Virus record (IMG/VR): IMGVR_UViG_3300023184_002488
Coordinates: 1 to 56,981 of that record
Source of the DNA: a virus
DNA: 56,981 nucleotides
Reading direction: 5' to 3' (one strand)
The first letter of the stretch is position 1. Each line of letters begins with the position of its first letter. The translations under genes and the position numbers were made by a program. Shown here piece after piece: positions 34,111 to 49,100 of the stretch. The notes beneath the pieces were generated by a model. It searched no databases and was not told where the DNA came from. It saw only the letters and a program-made list of their open reading frames with translations.

Positions 34111-37100
34111 ACTATTACTTATCTTAGTATGTTTAGGGTGTTACAATTACCAGGGTTTTTCGCCGGTCATGAATGGTAAACTAAACCATAATTTAAACCA
34201 TTCGGGTGTTCCTGGTTTAATATCGTTTTCTTTTTGGTAGTTGATTTTTTCTGCAGCTGTGATGCTGGGATTGCTGCCTTCTAATCTAGTAGGAGTATCA
34301 TAGCCTGTATATTCAGCTAGTCTACCTAGATTGCCGTTTAACCCAGCAAGTTGTTTGATTTGATCTAGATCATCCATGATTATGATTTACGTTTGATTGG
34401 GCCTGTGCGACCAACTGGACTTACTTTATGCACATCATCTAATTCTACACTGCGATGATGAGGAATGCTATGTTTGGATTTACTTGATACGGTATTAAAA
34501 GCTGATTGCATCATCATGTGCTCGGCTTCTGTATAAGGGCGTGCCACGTTATGTTTTTCAACCCAACTAGCTTCATCCATATCAACAGCTTTGCTACTTG
34601 TGCCGTCTGCCATACCTGCGGCCATCATTACACGATTAAGATTATAAGCACGGTCAACTCCTTCATCACGGAATAACCATTCACCTGTGCTGGCATGTTT
34701 TGCTTGTTTATTAATTTTGCCTTGGCGTTTGCCTTCTGTGACTATTTCATTGATTTTCATAATCGTCTTCGTCTTCGTCACGATCATTTAAGATACTGCG
34801 TAGGCTAGGAATACTACCTGGTTGGCGACGATCACTTAACCAACTCTCTAAGTGTGGCTCTAAGTAACTACGGATTTGTCCACTGAATGGACCTGGAACT
34901 TCACGACCATAACGTGCTAGATCGTTGGCGAGACTAACGGCATGTCTTAATGTTTTATCAAGCTCATCTAACATATCGCTGATCTGTGCTAAGTCTACTG
35001 CTTCTTCTTGGATAGGTTGCCCTGCTTCAATAGCATCCATCATCTCAACAAATTCTTTTAGCTCTTTCATATTATGCCTTGACGTCGTTGATCAATGATT
35101 GATAATCGTTCCATAGCATATTTTGGATAGCTTCCTTAACTGCCATTGGATTATCACCTGGATATTCTTTACGATATTGTTTTTTAGCACGATTTAGATC
35201 ACCACCACTTGGAATAGATGCATCTAAGCCTGCTGTTTCTTCACGTGGTGAGTTTGTATATTCTACGTCACGTTCTTTTGGTCCATCTTCAGCGACTGTT
35301 TCACAGCCACATGGTGAACTACCGCAAGCACCACATGCTTCTTCAGCTTGTGTAGCTTGGATAGCGATCACTGGCATGCCTGATAGTTTACGAATTAGGT
35401 TAACCGCATCCTCTTCACCACTGGCTGACACGTTGATGTTGATGTCTTCTTTAACAGTATATTTCTTGCCATCAACTTCAAAGTCTTTAGCACCTGAGGC
35501 TTTAGCAGCCGCTAGTGCGCCTGAGAACTCGTTACCTTCTCCCATATCCATATTTTCTTCAGCTACTTTTTTGCTTGGCGGATTATTTCTTGCTTGAGCC
35601 GCTTTTAATGCTTTTTCTTTTGAGTAAGTTTGTTGAACTTTATGTCCTATGTATCCACCAGCGGCGGCACCAATTGGACCTCCTGCAAGGGCTCCAAGTG
35701 TTCCTCCAATAGCTGCTCCAGTAATACCTTCATCGCATTTGCATGGTGCGCAATCACATGTTGAACATGTTTCACCTTCACCAACTATCACAGCTGATGG
35801 CATAGAACCGCATTCAGCTAGATCTACATGACATGCAGCTAAGAACATTTCACGTTTGAAACGTGGATTTTGTTCCTTAAAGAAATCAGCATAGTGTAGA
35901 GCGTGTTCTTTACGTTTTTCTAGATCTTCAATGTCTTTGATAGTATCAGCACATTGACGGAAATCTTTACGTGTTGCGGCTTCTTCTAAAGTATGTGTCA
36001 ATGGACTTGCTGAATCACTTGGAGCCATTGCTGCAAGATTTTCATTGCACTTACATGGAGCGCAATCACATGCTTCACAAGTCTTAACAGGTAATCCTGC
36101 AAGTTTAGCGATCTCATCTAGCTCTTGTTGAACATTGACCACTGGAGTTAATACTGCTTCATCCATAGCTTCTTGTTCTGCTAGCTCTTGAGAATAGTGA
36201 TCCCATGCTTCTTTTGTTGTATAGATTGGGTGATTGCGGATCGCATCTTTGCCCTCTTTAACTGTTACTTTAGTCATTTTACCTTTACTATTTTTAATAG
36301 TATCTCCAAAATTAGTAGCCTCTTCTACTTGGCCTTTGTTATGTGCTTTCCATGTTGTAGCGTAAGCGATCGCTTTATCTTTACCAGATAAATGTCCGTC
36401 TTTGCTTAAAGATTTTTTAATACCCTTAACCATACGTTCAGCTTTAGCGCCTGGGGGTGCTACTTCGTCCATTTTATCATGTTTAGCACGGATCATAGCC
36501 ATTTTCTCTTTGCTTGCGCCTTCACGACCTGCTTTCTGTAGAGCTTGCATACCTTCTTTACCATATTTCTTCTTACCTAGGTATGCTTGTAGTCCGCTTT
36601 CATCTACTTCGTCTTTGTCTTCATCATCTTTTTGTGCGGCACCACCGTAGGCACGACCTTTAACGAAACGGCTTGATGACTTATAGTCATCATCTTTCTC
36701 AGCACGCTCATCTTCTTGCTTGTCTTTAAGAGCTTGTAGGCGTTTGCGTTTAGCAACAGCATCTTTGTCTATATCAGCCGGCTCGTGTTTTTTAGCATCT
36801 TTAGCCGCTGATTTCATTGGCTCATCAGTGTCGCCGTCTTTGTCAAGATCTAAGAAGTCTGGCTTAGCCGCTTCCTTTAGTTTTTTATATTCTACAGATC
36901 TAACTGCTTCAATGATGCTAGTTGGTTTTGTCATGGTGTTTTTTCCTAAATTTTGTTCTGCTAATGGTAAATCTTCTTGTGTTCCAGCCGGAACATTTGT
37001 ATTCACTCTCGCAGTAATTCCTGGTTTTGCACCTTGTACTGCTTTTAGTGCTTTTTCTTTAACTTTTGGATATGCTGATAAGAATTCTTTAAACTTTCTT

Positions 37101-40100
37101 CCTCTGAAGAATATTTCTAAATCTTCTCTGCTAGACAACACAGTGTCAATAGTTGGATCACCACCTGCACTAAAATCAATTCCATTGGCTTTCCAAGTTG
37201 CTAATGCAGCATACATTTGTGCATCTGTCATCCTAAATGGTCTTACGCCAAAGTCAAGATCTATATACGGTAATTTATTTTTCCAAGCTCTAGCAAGTAG
37301 GCCCCAGTTATATTTGCCAGCTTCAGGTGTTCCTTCTGGGTATCTAGATTCTTCTGTTAGGCTTTCTGCCGCTATATCTAAATCATCAATATCTGTGTAT
37401 TTCTTACGAGAATGTTTTTTAGGTTCTTCTTTTGCTTTACCTGCATTTTTATTGATGCTAATAACATCAGCACCTTGACCGGCTTGTTTATCTTGTTTAG
37501 CATCTGCTTTTACTTCTGGCTCAGGCTTTTTATCTGCTGCCGGGACATTATTCCAAACGCTGGTATCTTGCGAAGCCTCAGGAGGTTCAGGAGCTGTAGT
37601 TGGTTGCTCTGGAGCTATTGCGCCTTTCTCTACTTCTGCTCTGGCCGTATCAGAATCTTTTTCAATCTGTTGTGCAGCCTGTGCGGCCTTTTGATCTTGC
37701 GGTGTGACCTGACCTGATGCTACTTTAGCATTTAGGGCACGGAATCTTTGATCAGTGTTGTCGATGACTTTGCGTAGTGCATCTTGGTTGGCTTGTGTTT
37801 TAGCCAACATACCTTGTGTTTGTTCAATCTTTTGACGATCGGCTTGCTCGGCTTGTTCTGCACGCTCTAGTTCTTTTTCTTGTTTATTAACGTAAGACAC
37901 AATAGCTTCAAAATCATTTTTAGCCTGTGGTTTAGCAAATCTTGCTTTGGTCGCTAGTTTAACCACATCAGGATCTGCGCTTCTAGTTAGGTCATCTGCA
38001 GGAACTTCTACACTGGGTTCTTTACGTTTGGCCTTGGCTTCTTTAAAGCCCATAAAACGTTCTTCAAGTTGGGTAACCGCCGACATGATATCACCTCGAG
38101 GATCTACACTTTCGTAGATGGGCTCAGCGGTTGAGACTGGGTTGGCTTTAGGTGTTAGACCGTCAAGTTTTCCCAAGATATCATAGATGTTGTTGCTCAT
38201 GCTATCTGCCTTTTACTGGACTTGGTATTTTGTTTTTTGTGCTACCCATTGGGCTTAGATCACCTGTTGGTACACTATTAGTAGTCTTACCGTATGCTGG
38301 ATCTTTGTCGCCACCAACGGTAGTATCATTACCAGCCACGTCAAACTTGGCTGTTTTGTTTAATTCTTTAAGGATAGTTTCTGCACCAGCATAGGCTTTA
38401 CTTGCAGCTTTTTGATCTGCACTGGCTTCTGGAAGCGGTTTGGTTAATACATCTTCACCTTGTTTAAATTCTTTGACATCGTTACCTTCTAAATTCCAAC
38501 GACGCTGTTCTTCTGGATGATTAGCGGGAACTACTACAACGTTAGCTAATGGGCAACCTAAACGTTCAGCCACGATAGCACGTAATTTTGCATCATTTAC
38601 TGGATATTTTAACACAGCATCCATTAAAAATATTTCGCAATTTGGAATGCTTGGAAAGTCAATATCATTGGCTTTGATTGGTAAGCGTTTTGGAGCACCT
38701 ACGCTTTCTACTGCGTATTCTTCTAGACCAACTTTAAGTCCGTCTAGTTTATCCTTAGGATCACAGTTAGCGATCTTGATGCGGAATTCATAAGTTTTTT
38801 GGACTTCTGAAAGATATTTTAAAAAGTTCTTCATGTTTTAGTATCCTATTAGTGTTATTTATCAGATTTACCCAAGATCTGCTTGAGCAATTCGTTGCGA
38901 TCTAGTATCACTGCCCGCCCATCTTCTGCATCTACTATCTTATCTCCATCTGATTTATTGCTATCTTTGGCTATTTGTGCATCTAAACGAGCTTTTTTCA
39001 GCTGTAGATCAACCATACGTAGCTTCTTATCCAGCTTGGCTTGCTTGGCTGTGATAGCGTGTCCTAGCAGGGTGCCTGCTGTGGCTAGGATGTGTCCGCT
39101 GAAGCGTGCTTCAACGTTCATGCCTAGGTCAATTAGGTCCTGGAATTTTTCTTTAGCAAGATCACTGAGATCATCCAGCTCTTTATCGCTGATGTCTAGA
39201 TCATTGACATAGGGCAAGGCCGCATCAATCTTATCGATAGCTAGATCAACTTCTTTGATGATGGCGCGATTTTCTTCTATGTTGGATTTGGCTTCTTCTG
39301 GGGTTGTAGAGTCAGCAGGTGGTAGGTTAAATAGTTCTTCTAGTTTCTGTGTCATAGTAGAAGTATTTACCGCTTCTGATTCTTGAAGATATCAAACTCG
39401 GTTACTACTCTAAAGCGCATATTATTGGCTCGACACCAACTGTCGGCGGCTGCCCACTTGGCCATGTTCATCGCTACCATGAGTTTATCACGATAGCTAC
39501 GAGCTGATTCCATGGTGGCTTCTTTACTAGGTTTGATTTCTACTAGTTCTGTGTGCTGTCTTTGGTTAGCATCTACGTAGACCACTAAGAAGTCTGGCAC
39601 ATATATAGTTTGTTTACCTGATACAGGGTTAAAATAAGGAATCTTAACTCCTTCACTGACCCAATTTAATACTGCGGGATTGTTATCACAGAAGCTCATA
39701 AATGTAAATTCCCATGAACTGCGATAGCTGGGCAAGCGTTTACCCATGTATTTCTCAGGATTCTTAACTTGATATTTGCCTTGTGCGTATTTGCTCATTA
39801 TGCTAGAATAGTGCGGGTGATATACTTGCTGGTAAGTGGGCTATTGCTTAATCCTAATAGACTAGTACCCGAACGATTAAGATTTAGGAACATAGTTAAA
39901 TATGCATTAACTTCGCTGATACTATTATATGCTACACTTGGTCCCGGCTTGGCATATGGATCATCAGCTGTTGCTGATGTGCGTTGTGAATATTTTCCAG
40001 CGGTGTAGCTTACAAAAGAAAAATTATAGACAACCGTTTGACCTTGTAATGCTTGCTTTTGGGCCTGATAACCCTCAGGTGATACTATAGTTCCGTTGTT

Positions 40101-43100
40101 TGACTTGTAAAAAATGTCAAGTTCAGGAAGATAAAATAACTGTCCTTCGGGATAACTGGTTAGATTTTCTAATACGTCTTGATAGTTATTATATTCTGTT
40201 ATAACTGTTTCTGTCAAGGGAGTGATCACTGGCAGATTGGCTAGATTCTTATCACTGAGTTTTTTTAATTCTTGGACCAGACCAACTGGGTCTAGATTCT
40301 GTTGAGTGGCTGTATAGATCACAGCGGCAGCTAGAGTCTTACCAGCATCTACATCACCTGTGATTGATTGGAAGTAGGCGACAACAGTGTCGTTAGTCGC
40401 GGCACTGACGCTAGGAGTTTGTGTGTAATAATTGTTAAAGAATGTGGTAGTGCTCTGTGGTTGCCCTACATCAGTTGGTAAATTACCTGGAACTACTGCC
40501 ATAGTTGTTTTCCTTTAATTCGTGCCTTGACCGCTGTTGGGATTTTGATTTTCAGCGGCATTCATATTACCACCACTGCCAGCGAATCCTGGGAATGACG
40601 GACCCGATGCTGATAATCCAGCTTTCACTGTGCTGCTCGTTGGAACAAAGATACTGCTTAATGGATTCTTACCTTTCATGATGTCATTGCCGATGAATGA
40701 TAGATCTAAACTTGGTGTTTGTTTGAGCTGTGTATTACTACCAGTTAAGATATTAAATACATTGATTCCATTCTGCACTGTCGACCCTACATCTCCGTTT
40801 TCTATACTATTTAATAGGCTTTGACCTTGACCTATCAATCCACCAAGACTGCGCAACGGACTCGGAGTATCGTCATAATGTATTTCATCAAAACCTAACA
40901 CTGTACCTTTATTAACTGGACCAGCCTGATACAGGACTGATTCATAACCAATAGTCATAGCATGTTCCATTGGTTCATACCCGCCTGCTGCGTGATCTCC
41001 GTGTTGGAAACTTTGTATCATTGGACGCACTAATGTATAGCTACTAAAACGTTTCTGATGTAGACTATAGATACGTATAGCATTTAGATAAGGCAAGTTA
41101 CCTGCAGATGACTTAGGACTAAAGCCCCAGTTCTGCTGTTGACGTTGTTTATACTTGCTGTCATCTTTATAATTGTCCAATTGATAGTCGCTGTCTCTAT
41201 AGTAGTGACTAAAATAACCATACCAAAATTTACGCACTACATCTGCACTGTCATCATGGAATGTGATGCTGACTGGGTCGTAGTTAACACGTTCTTGTTG
41301 GATGGTCTTGCGATTATAAGCATTGTAGGTTTTATTCTGTATAGTAAATTTGGGCAGTTGCACACTCTTGGCCATGAGACCTGTTTCAATCTGACTTATT
41401 TGATCGATGCCGGACATCGCGGTGTTAACATCCATGAACACATGGAATAGATTGTTTAGTTTAGGACTTAGTCTATATAGTCCATCGACAAAGGTCCGTG
41501 TGGCATGTTTATAGTCCTTGATGTTTTGTTGAGGGGCTATAGATTGCAGCAGTTGGCCAAATATATTATTCTGAGACATTATCTCTTCCTGTTTATATTA
41601 TTTATCGCCAAAAAAAAGCCCGGATTTTAACCGAGCTTTTTGAGTTGAGTCGTCTGGATTAACCAGTAATAACTGTACCTAGTGTTCTTGTGATTGATGA
41701 ACCGATACCACTTGAACCTACTGGAGTTTGTAGAGCGTTGTCAAAACGGATTGTTAATTGGATCGTTGCAGCTTCGTTAGTAGCATAGTTAACATCACCG
41801 TAGTCAGCCGCTGTTAAGAAGCAACCATCTAACTGCCATGTTTCTAAAACGTTAGGAGTATTAGCACCATTGCCGCCATCAAGGATTTCAAGAACAGTTG
41901 TGAATTTATAATCAATACCTGAACTTGCTGATGATTGTTCAAAGAAGTCAAATTGTTTTTGCATCTGTTCACCAACACGACGAGTAACTTCGCCACCCGC
42001 ATCATCACGTAGCATGCAAGTAACAGTTTCCCAAGTTGGCTTACCAGCTAGGTATACCTTGCTGTTGTAGATGTCAATGGTAATTGGTTCCATTGAGACT
42101 TGTGGACGTTTAAAATCCATTACCTGTTTTGTTAGTTCAGTTGTAGGTTGTGTAACACCAAAGTTTAAGAAAGTTACGCGAAAGCGGAACTTTAGTTTCG
42201 GCATTAACAAGCCCTGTGAACTAGCACTTTGACTTGTTGATAATGGTACTGTAAAGTTGGTTAATGACGCTGTTGCCATTTTGTATATCCTTTTATATAT
42301 TTACCTTTTATTGCCTACGCTTTGGGAGGAGTTAACCTCCCATTAACTGCGTATATTATTGTATTGTTAAAGCTGCACCAGTGTTTTGTAAACGAACTGG
42401 AATGTAAATGAACTCAATCGCTTTAACTGGTTGTATCGCGATATCAACCCATAACTCATTGCGATCAATACGATCACCTGTGTTATTTGTTTCATCGCAT
42501 ACTACCAAATAGTCATAGATTGCACGTTTAGCGATCAAATCATGGAATACTGCGTTGAACGCTGACTCCACTTGACCACGTGTAATAGCATCATTTGGTT
42601 CAAAAATGTATGGCGTCGCAACTCTAGCTAGAACAGTTCTTAAGTAGCAGACTAAACGTGCTACGTTAATACGATCCATCGCTGATGTTGTTGCTGAACG
42701 TGTTTTTTGACCGTATGCAACTATACCAACACCTGGTAAGATCGTTAATGGATTAACTCTACCTGAGTATAATACATCACGTAGACCTGTAGTAACACCA
42801 ATACTTACAAATGTGCTGTCATTATTACGATCAACATAACCAATCGCTGTAACATTGTCTACTAGACCACGACGAACACCTGCTGGTGCAAACCATGGAT
42901 AGCTGACTGAATCACTGCGGATGATTGTGCGTAACATGATATGGCTTGGCGGAACTGCCACAGCATTGCCAGCTAGATCAGTGCCAAGACCACTTGGATA
43001 GTAAACACCTAGGTATTCACTGTTGCTGACTAGGCCTTCTTCGCCATTGTCCACTGCCAAGTTAGTATTATTAGCCCATTGTTGTAATGTTGTGCTGTTT

Positions 43101-46100
43101 GCAGGTAAGTCGATCGGGCTGTCACCAATGATGAATGCTGTGTTAGTGCGATCATTGTTTAATGTGATCATGTCGCTGATCAACTCTGGATATCCTGGGC
43201 AAACGATTAAGTTATACTGTGTGCCTTCTTCACGTAGCTCTGTGCTGGTTGCTATAGCTGATTTCATAGCTTCTACCACTGTGTTACGTTGTGCTTTATG
43301 ACCAAAGTATGGAACATTGGTTGTAGGATCTACACCACTATAACTTACCCATGCATCAACCTCAGTTGGTGGGTTAGCATCATTTTCAAAATAACCTACA
43401 CGGAATTTTTTAACATTGTAACCAGTGCGACGTGTGTTGAATAATAATGTACCACGAGCATATAGTCTATAGTCCGGAGTATCTGAATCAATATAGTCAC
43501 TGGTTAATAGTGAGCTAATGCTTGGTAGATCATCAGTGATTGGATTAACTGTACCATCTGTGTCCCAACGTGCATCTGCAAATAAGATACCGTTCGCATC
43601 AACATCATCTGCATTGTCGATTAGACTCCATGTAAGACCGTTATAACGGTATAACACTGGATAATTTTCTAAGTCAGCTTGTGATGTTGAAATCCATAGA
43701 TCACCTGCTACTAATGGTGTAGTTCCATCACTTTGTTTTGATGGTTGGCTAGCACTTAGGATAGGACCATATGGATCAGTGTTAGTTAAGTCATAACCAC
43801 GTGCATCAGTGGAAACATTTCTATAACCTTTCCAAGCTGTACCATCGCTGATCATGATATCTACATCCAATGGATTGCTATAATACCACAGTGTTCCATC
43901 ATCTGGGTTGCTGTATGGAGCCGTCGTTGAGTAAGTATAAGTCAACGGAGTGAACGGACTTGCTAGGTATACTAGACCTGCTGATATTGTTTGGATATGT
44001 GTATCATTGATAATACCAGCTGTAGTTAATGGAGTACCTGTGAGATATGTAAACTGCATAGTTCCACCAGCTAGATGACTGATGTAAATCCTACCGCTGG
44101 AATCAAAGCCTGCTGTGATATTTGGCAAGTTAGCTGATAAAATGCTGGTTACCAAGTTAGTTGCTGTATTAGCTGATAGTGTAACTGTAGCGTTAGCTAG
44201 TGTTGCTGAACCAGGAACAGTAACTTCCATCAAGAAGCTGTTACCTGACACGTATGTCGCTGAACCACCTGCTACGTTACCTGTTACTGTAAGCACACCT
44301 GCTACATTCTTGATAAACGGTTTAAATTGTGTTGTTGAAGTGCTAGCACTGTCATACTTAACGTATAATGTGCCTGCTGCTAATGTAGCACCACCACCAA
44401 CTGGATCTAATCCTTGTATAGCTGCCGCATCTGTAGCGTATAATGAGCTAGTCAATGATTGGAAGCTACTTGTTGTTGTGCTGTATTCTTTAATAGCCCA
44501 ATCAGCACCATTACCAGTCGCAGTTGTTTTTAACCAAACGCTGCCATTTGGGCGTGGTGTTACGTCTGTGTCTCTCCATGCTGGAGGATTTGTGTAACCT
44601 GCAAATGTCAGTGTTGGACCATTGTATGTGTATGTGTTGCCACCATTTGAAATTGTAGCGATATTAGATTGTAAGATACCTAAATTAGCTGCAACGTCAA
44701 GGTTACCTGTTAATACACTACCTAGTGTAATTGCTAGTGTGTTTGGTGTAGCTACAGCAGTATTGATAACACCACGTGCATTACCTGCAGCATTACTGTA
44801 GATAATCGTGCCACTGTTTACATATAGTTGGATCTGTCCAACTGAGTTAAGTGAAGCACTAACACCTGGAATAGTTGCGGCATTGATGTTAGTAACTGCT
44901 GAACTAATAGTAGTTCCAGTCATGTTAACCGTATTACCGTTGATGATTAATTTGCTACCTGCTGAAATTGTTACACCGCTGGTTGTACCACGAACTGCGG
45001 CAACTTGTGATTTCCAACTGTCGCTACCTACTATTGACCAACTATTGTTATAACCTTTGTAATAGATTGGGTTATTGCTGTTTGTTGAGTTAACAGCATA
45101 GTCACCAATACTACCAAATGATGCTAAAGGAGCGCCTGTTGAAGCACTACCTACTAGGTAGCCAACATCTGTAATGATCGTCGGAGTTGTGTATAAAAAG
45201 CCTTCTTCACTGTCCCATACATAGATACCCCAGTTTGTATTAGTTAGATCTAACCAATATGTGCCATCTGCTGGTGTGCCTGTTGGACGGATACTTGTGC
45301 CTTCTAGCTGAGCTAGGTCAACATTGGCACGTTGGATATACATTGTATTAGTAACACCGAGTGCGCTATAAGCAGCTAATAAACCATACTCGTTTACTTC
45401 ACTGTCTTGCACTGGATTACCGTTAGCATCCATTTCAAAATATGGGTTTCCAAATATGTTAACTAGATCGCGTTGGCTGGTAATTGTAACTAGTTTTCCA
45501 GCATTGACCATAGTCGTTCCTGTCGCAACAGTTCCACTTGGGTTTTGTTTATTTGTTGCTGTGGCTAACAAGACATAAGCAACTGAACCAGCGGCTGTTG
45601 GTGTGTATTGGCTTTGGTCGATTATGGTGACCTGTACGCCTGGTGATGTTAATGATGGCATTATAATATTTCCTTTTAAATGATGCTTTAAACTATTTAT
45701 AATTTTTTCTCATTTTTGGTAGCTTAGAGTGCCCTTTTAAAGGTTCGCATAAATAGGTATATGCAATGGCGAAAATTATGTGCTGTTTGTGGTAAAAAAC
45801 CCTGTGCAGTCAATTATAAACGTGGTGATGTCACCTATTATAGAAGTCGATGTGACGGTTGTATCCGTAAGAAAAATCACAAGCCTGTGCCTAAACCTCG
45901 TTGGCTATTAGAAGGTTATAAAAAGAAACCACACTGTGAAAAGTGTGGCTTTAAGGCTAAATTAAAAGAACAGTTATTTGTCTATCATGTTGATGGAAAT
46001 CTGAATAATAACAATCAACTTAACTTAAAAACAGTCTGTGCTAACTGTCAATACGAAATTGCCCGAGAGGGTTTAGGATGGCGTCAAGGCGATCTTGTAC

Positions 46101-49100
46101 CTGACTATTAATAATATTTGCATCAATCTGTTGATACAGTTCTTCGATAGTTCCATTGTTGTTTAACACCACATCAAACTTTTGTCCTACCCATGCAGTT
46201 TCGCTAGCATGAACACCCAATTGTTCTATACGATGTTTGCTCAAAGCCCAACTAGTATTTCTAGTAGGACCCTTATTCATACTCTTAGCATCATCAAACC
46301 AAGTAGGTTCTGGTCCACGTTTAATACGCACCACCTGTCCACCCGCACCGCGTATGGCTTTAATTTCATTAGGGAATCGGCAGTCTGTGATGACGATATC
46401 ATCTAGGCCAGAGCGTAGGCGATTTTCCAAGCTGGCTACCCACATGTCATCATGGAATCCTTTGCGTATGACTTCAGTTCCCCAATATTGTAGGACCCAA
46501 CGCGGTGTTACATCACAGCCCAGGCGTTTACTCCACCATTCATCTCGGGTTTCGCGCCAGATTCTTGATTGATTAGTGCGGCCTTCTAATAGCTCGCGAT
46601 CCCACCCAAAAACTTGGCTTACAGCATCTTTAAGACTGTTGGCAAAGCTCTCACGTTTAAATCTATGAAAATTGACTAGATAGTCTGCGACAGTGTCTTT
46701 ACCAGATCCAATAAAGCCCACGATACCAATAATTTTAGCCATTAAAAAACTCCCTGTATATGTTTATTATACGGGAGTTTTTGTCTACGGTCTAGACTTT
46801 TTTAACCAGTTATCCAAGTTAATGGCATACTACCATCAACATAGTTCTTGATATCTTCATCTAATCGATCTAATAGTGCTTGACCTTCTGATTTAAGTGC
46901 TGTACCATTTAATGTAGTACCGCCTTGTGGGCCTGCGATGGTAGCAAACTTTTCACGTGCTTGTCCTATGCTCATCATCACCAGTGCATAGGCATAGTCT
47001 TGGATCCACGGAAATGTGCCTGGGTCATTGAGTAGCATGATGTCTGGTTTATAATTGTCAAGATGTAGTAGCACGCTTTCATTATACGTTGGGTTTGGAC
47101 TCTTACCTTCCCAGGGCATCTTACGGACGATAGTGACTTTCTTAGTAACCTTATTCCAGGTAAAATTCATAAAGCCACCAAACATGGTCATGGCTAATTT
47201 TTGATAGTCTACAAATAATTCATAGCTGGCTAGGCCGCCAACTCGACCAGCTACTAACATATAGGTGTTTAAGTAACCACTTGCGAATGGTTCAAATTGA
47301 CTAGCAGTAGTTCCTGTTACACTACCAATACCTCTACGATAGATAGCACGTATATTCATGATATTATTAGGCAGGATATATTCTTGTGTTTCTGGTTGTA
47401 GATCTAAGAATCCATAGCTTTCTTCTACACTGTTGCTACTGCGTTGGCGATATCGTATAAGGGCTTGTTGGATACCCATGTCATAGTGTTCGCTGTCTGC
47501 TTCAACATCGATCATACCATCACCTAATCTTAGGCGAATGTAGTCTTTGATGATATTTTTTTGTGTGGCTACCGTGTCTAATTGTGCCTGTAGATTTGCA
47601 TCAAAGGCTATATGTCCAGCACCAGTACCTGTGTTCGCTACAAATAGCGAATCAGTTTTCAGACTTAGGTTAGCTGTTAAGGTACTAGAAGTAGAACTGA
47701 TATTTCCTGGTATTAAGTCAGACATGTAATTATCCTGTTATCATGTATTTATTACCGACAACAGGATAAGTTTGGCTTTACGCTACCTTGAGGGGGATTA
47801 GATTACTTTAAGCAGGATCGTATCAGCGTTGATGCGTCCATTGAGTTTGATTTCTGTAGTCTTGATGTTTTCTAAGAACTTACGTAGTTCTACTTTACTA
47901 CTGCCTAGAAATGCTTTAACCTGTTCTTCAGGTTTACGCAGGGTTTTCTGTGTGCTCTTTGTTTCGTTAAAGCCTATGATCGTAGTGCCTTTAACACCTA
48001 ATGCGCCACCTTGGTCTTCTGCTACATACTTGCCTAGTTTACGATTCTTAACGTTGTAGACCCATAGCTGTTCAGCACCAACGATGTCCACAGGATTGAT
48101 CGATACCAGCTTCATTCCAGCATCTTGTTTAAGATATTTTAAACTCTTAACTATTTTTTCTTTAGCTGGTGGCTTACGCACTGCGGCTTTTTTAGTCGCT
48201 TTTTTAGTTTGATTGTAGGCAGTCAAGTCAGCGAATAGTTTATCATAAAAAGCATCATAGCGTTTATAGTCTGCGGCTTTCATATAGCTGTATGCGTCTT
48301 TAAGATCTTCATCTTTGGTTGTTCTTGCTTCACGCACTTCTGCACAGCGTGGTTCAAACACTGCCTGTATCTTGCTGATCAATACCTGTGGAACATTGTT
48401 CTTAGTCAGATATTCGTAGGCTTTGGGATCTACAGTTTCTCCCATATATAATGCATCTTCTAGCATTTCAAAATAAAGGATATGCTTTTTAGCCACTTCA
48501 TTCATACGATCCTGGATTGTTGGAACATAGACCTGTGTTTTTTTTACTTCTGGCTTGGCTTCAAAGTCCTCATCATTATCTGCTTTTAATGTCAGCACAC
48601 GTTTAACAGCATCGAGTATATATTCTACATGACGATCACGTAGAGGCATACCGCGTTCATGTGCTTTGATCAAGGCACACACAGTGAATGGTGTAAGACT
48701 GTCAGCTGAGCGTTGATAACGATCAATAGTAGTTTTATCTAACTTATGGAGCCCTTGCTCACCTTCATGTTGACGTAGCCAGGCCACAACATACTTCTTA
48801 AGATCTTTAGTAGTATAATAATAATTATAATAACGAAAACTATCACGTAGATGATGGTCAAATTCTTCATTTGAAAAAGTTAGGGCACGATCATAATCCC
48901 AAGTAGGTTCTTTGCCTGTGTATTTTTCATCGCTAAAGTTAATGTTACTAACTTTGGCTTTCTTTTTCATACCATCAATCTTGATTGTCATAATATCCTC
49001 TCTTGTTTATATTTAATTATACAGGATTTTATTCTGCTGTCAACTGTCCTACCATATCAATCACACCACTTAGACAAGTTGGACAAAAACTAGCTGGCAA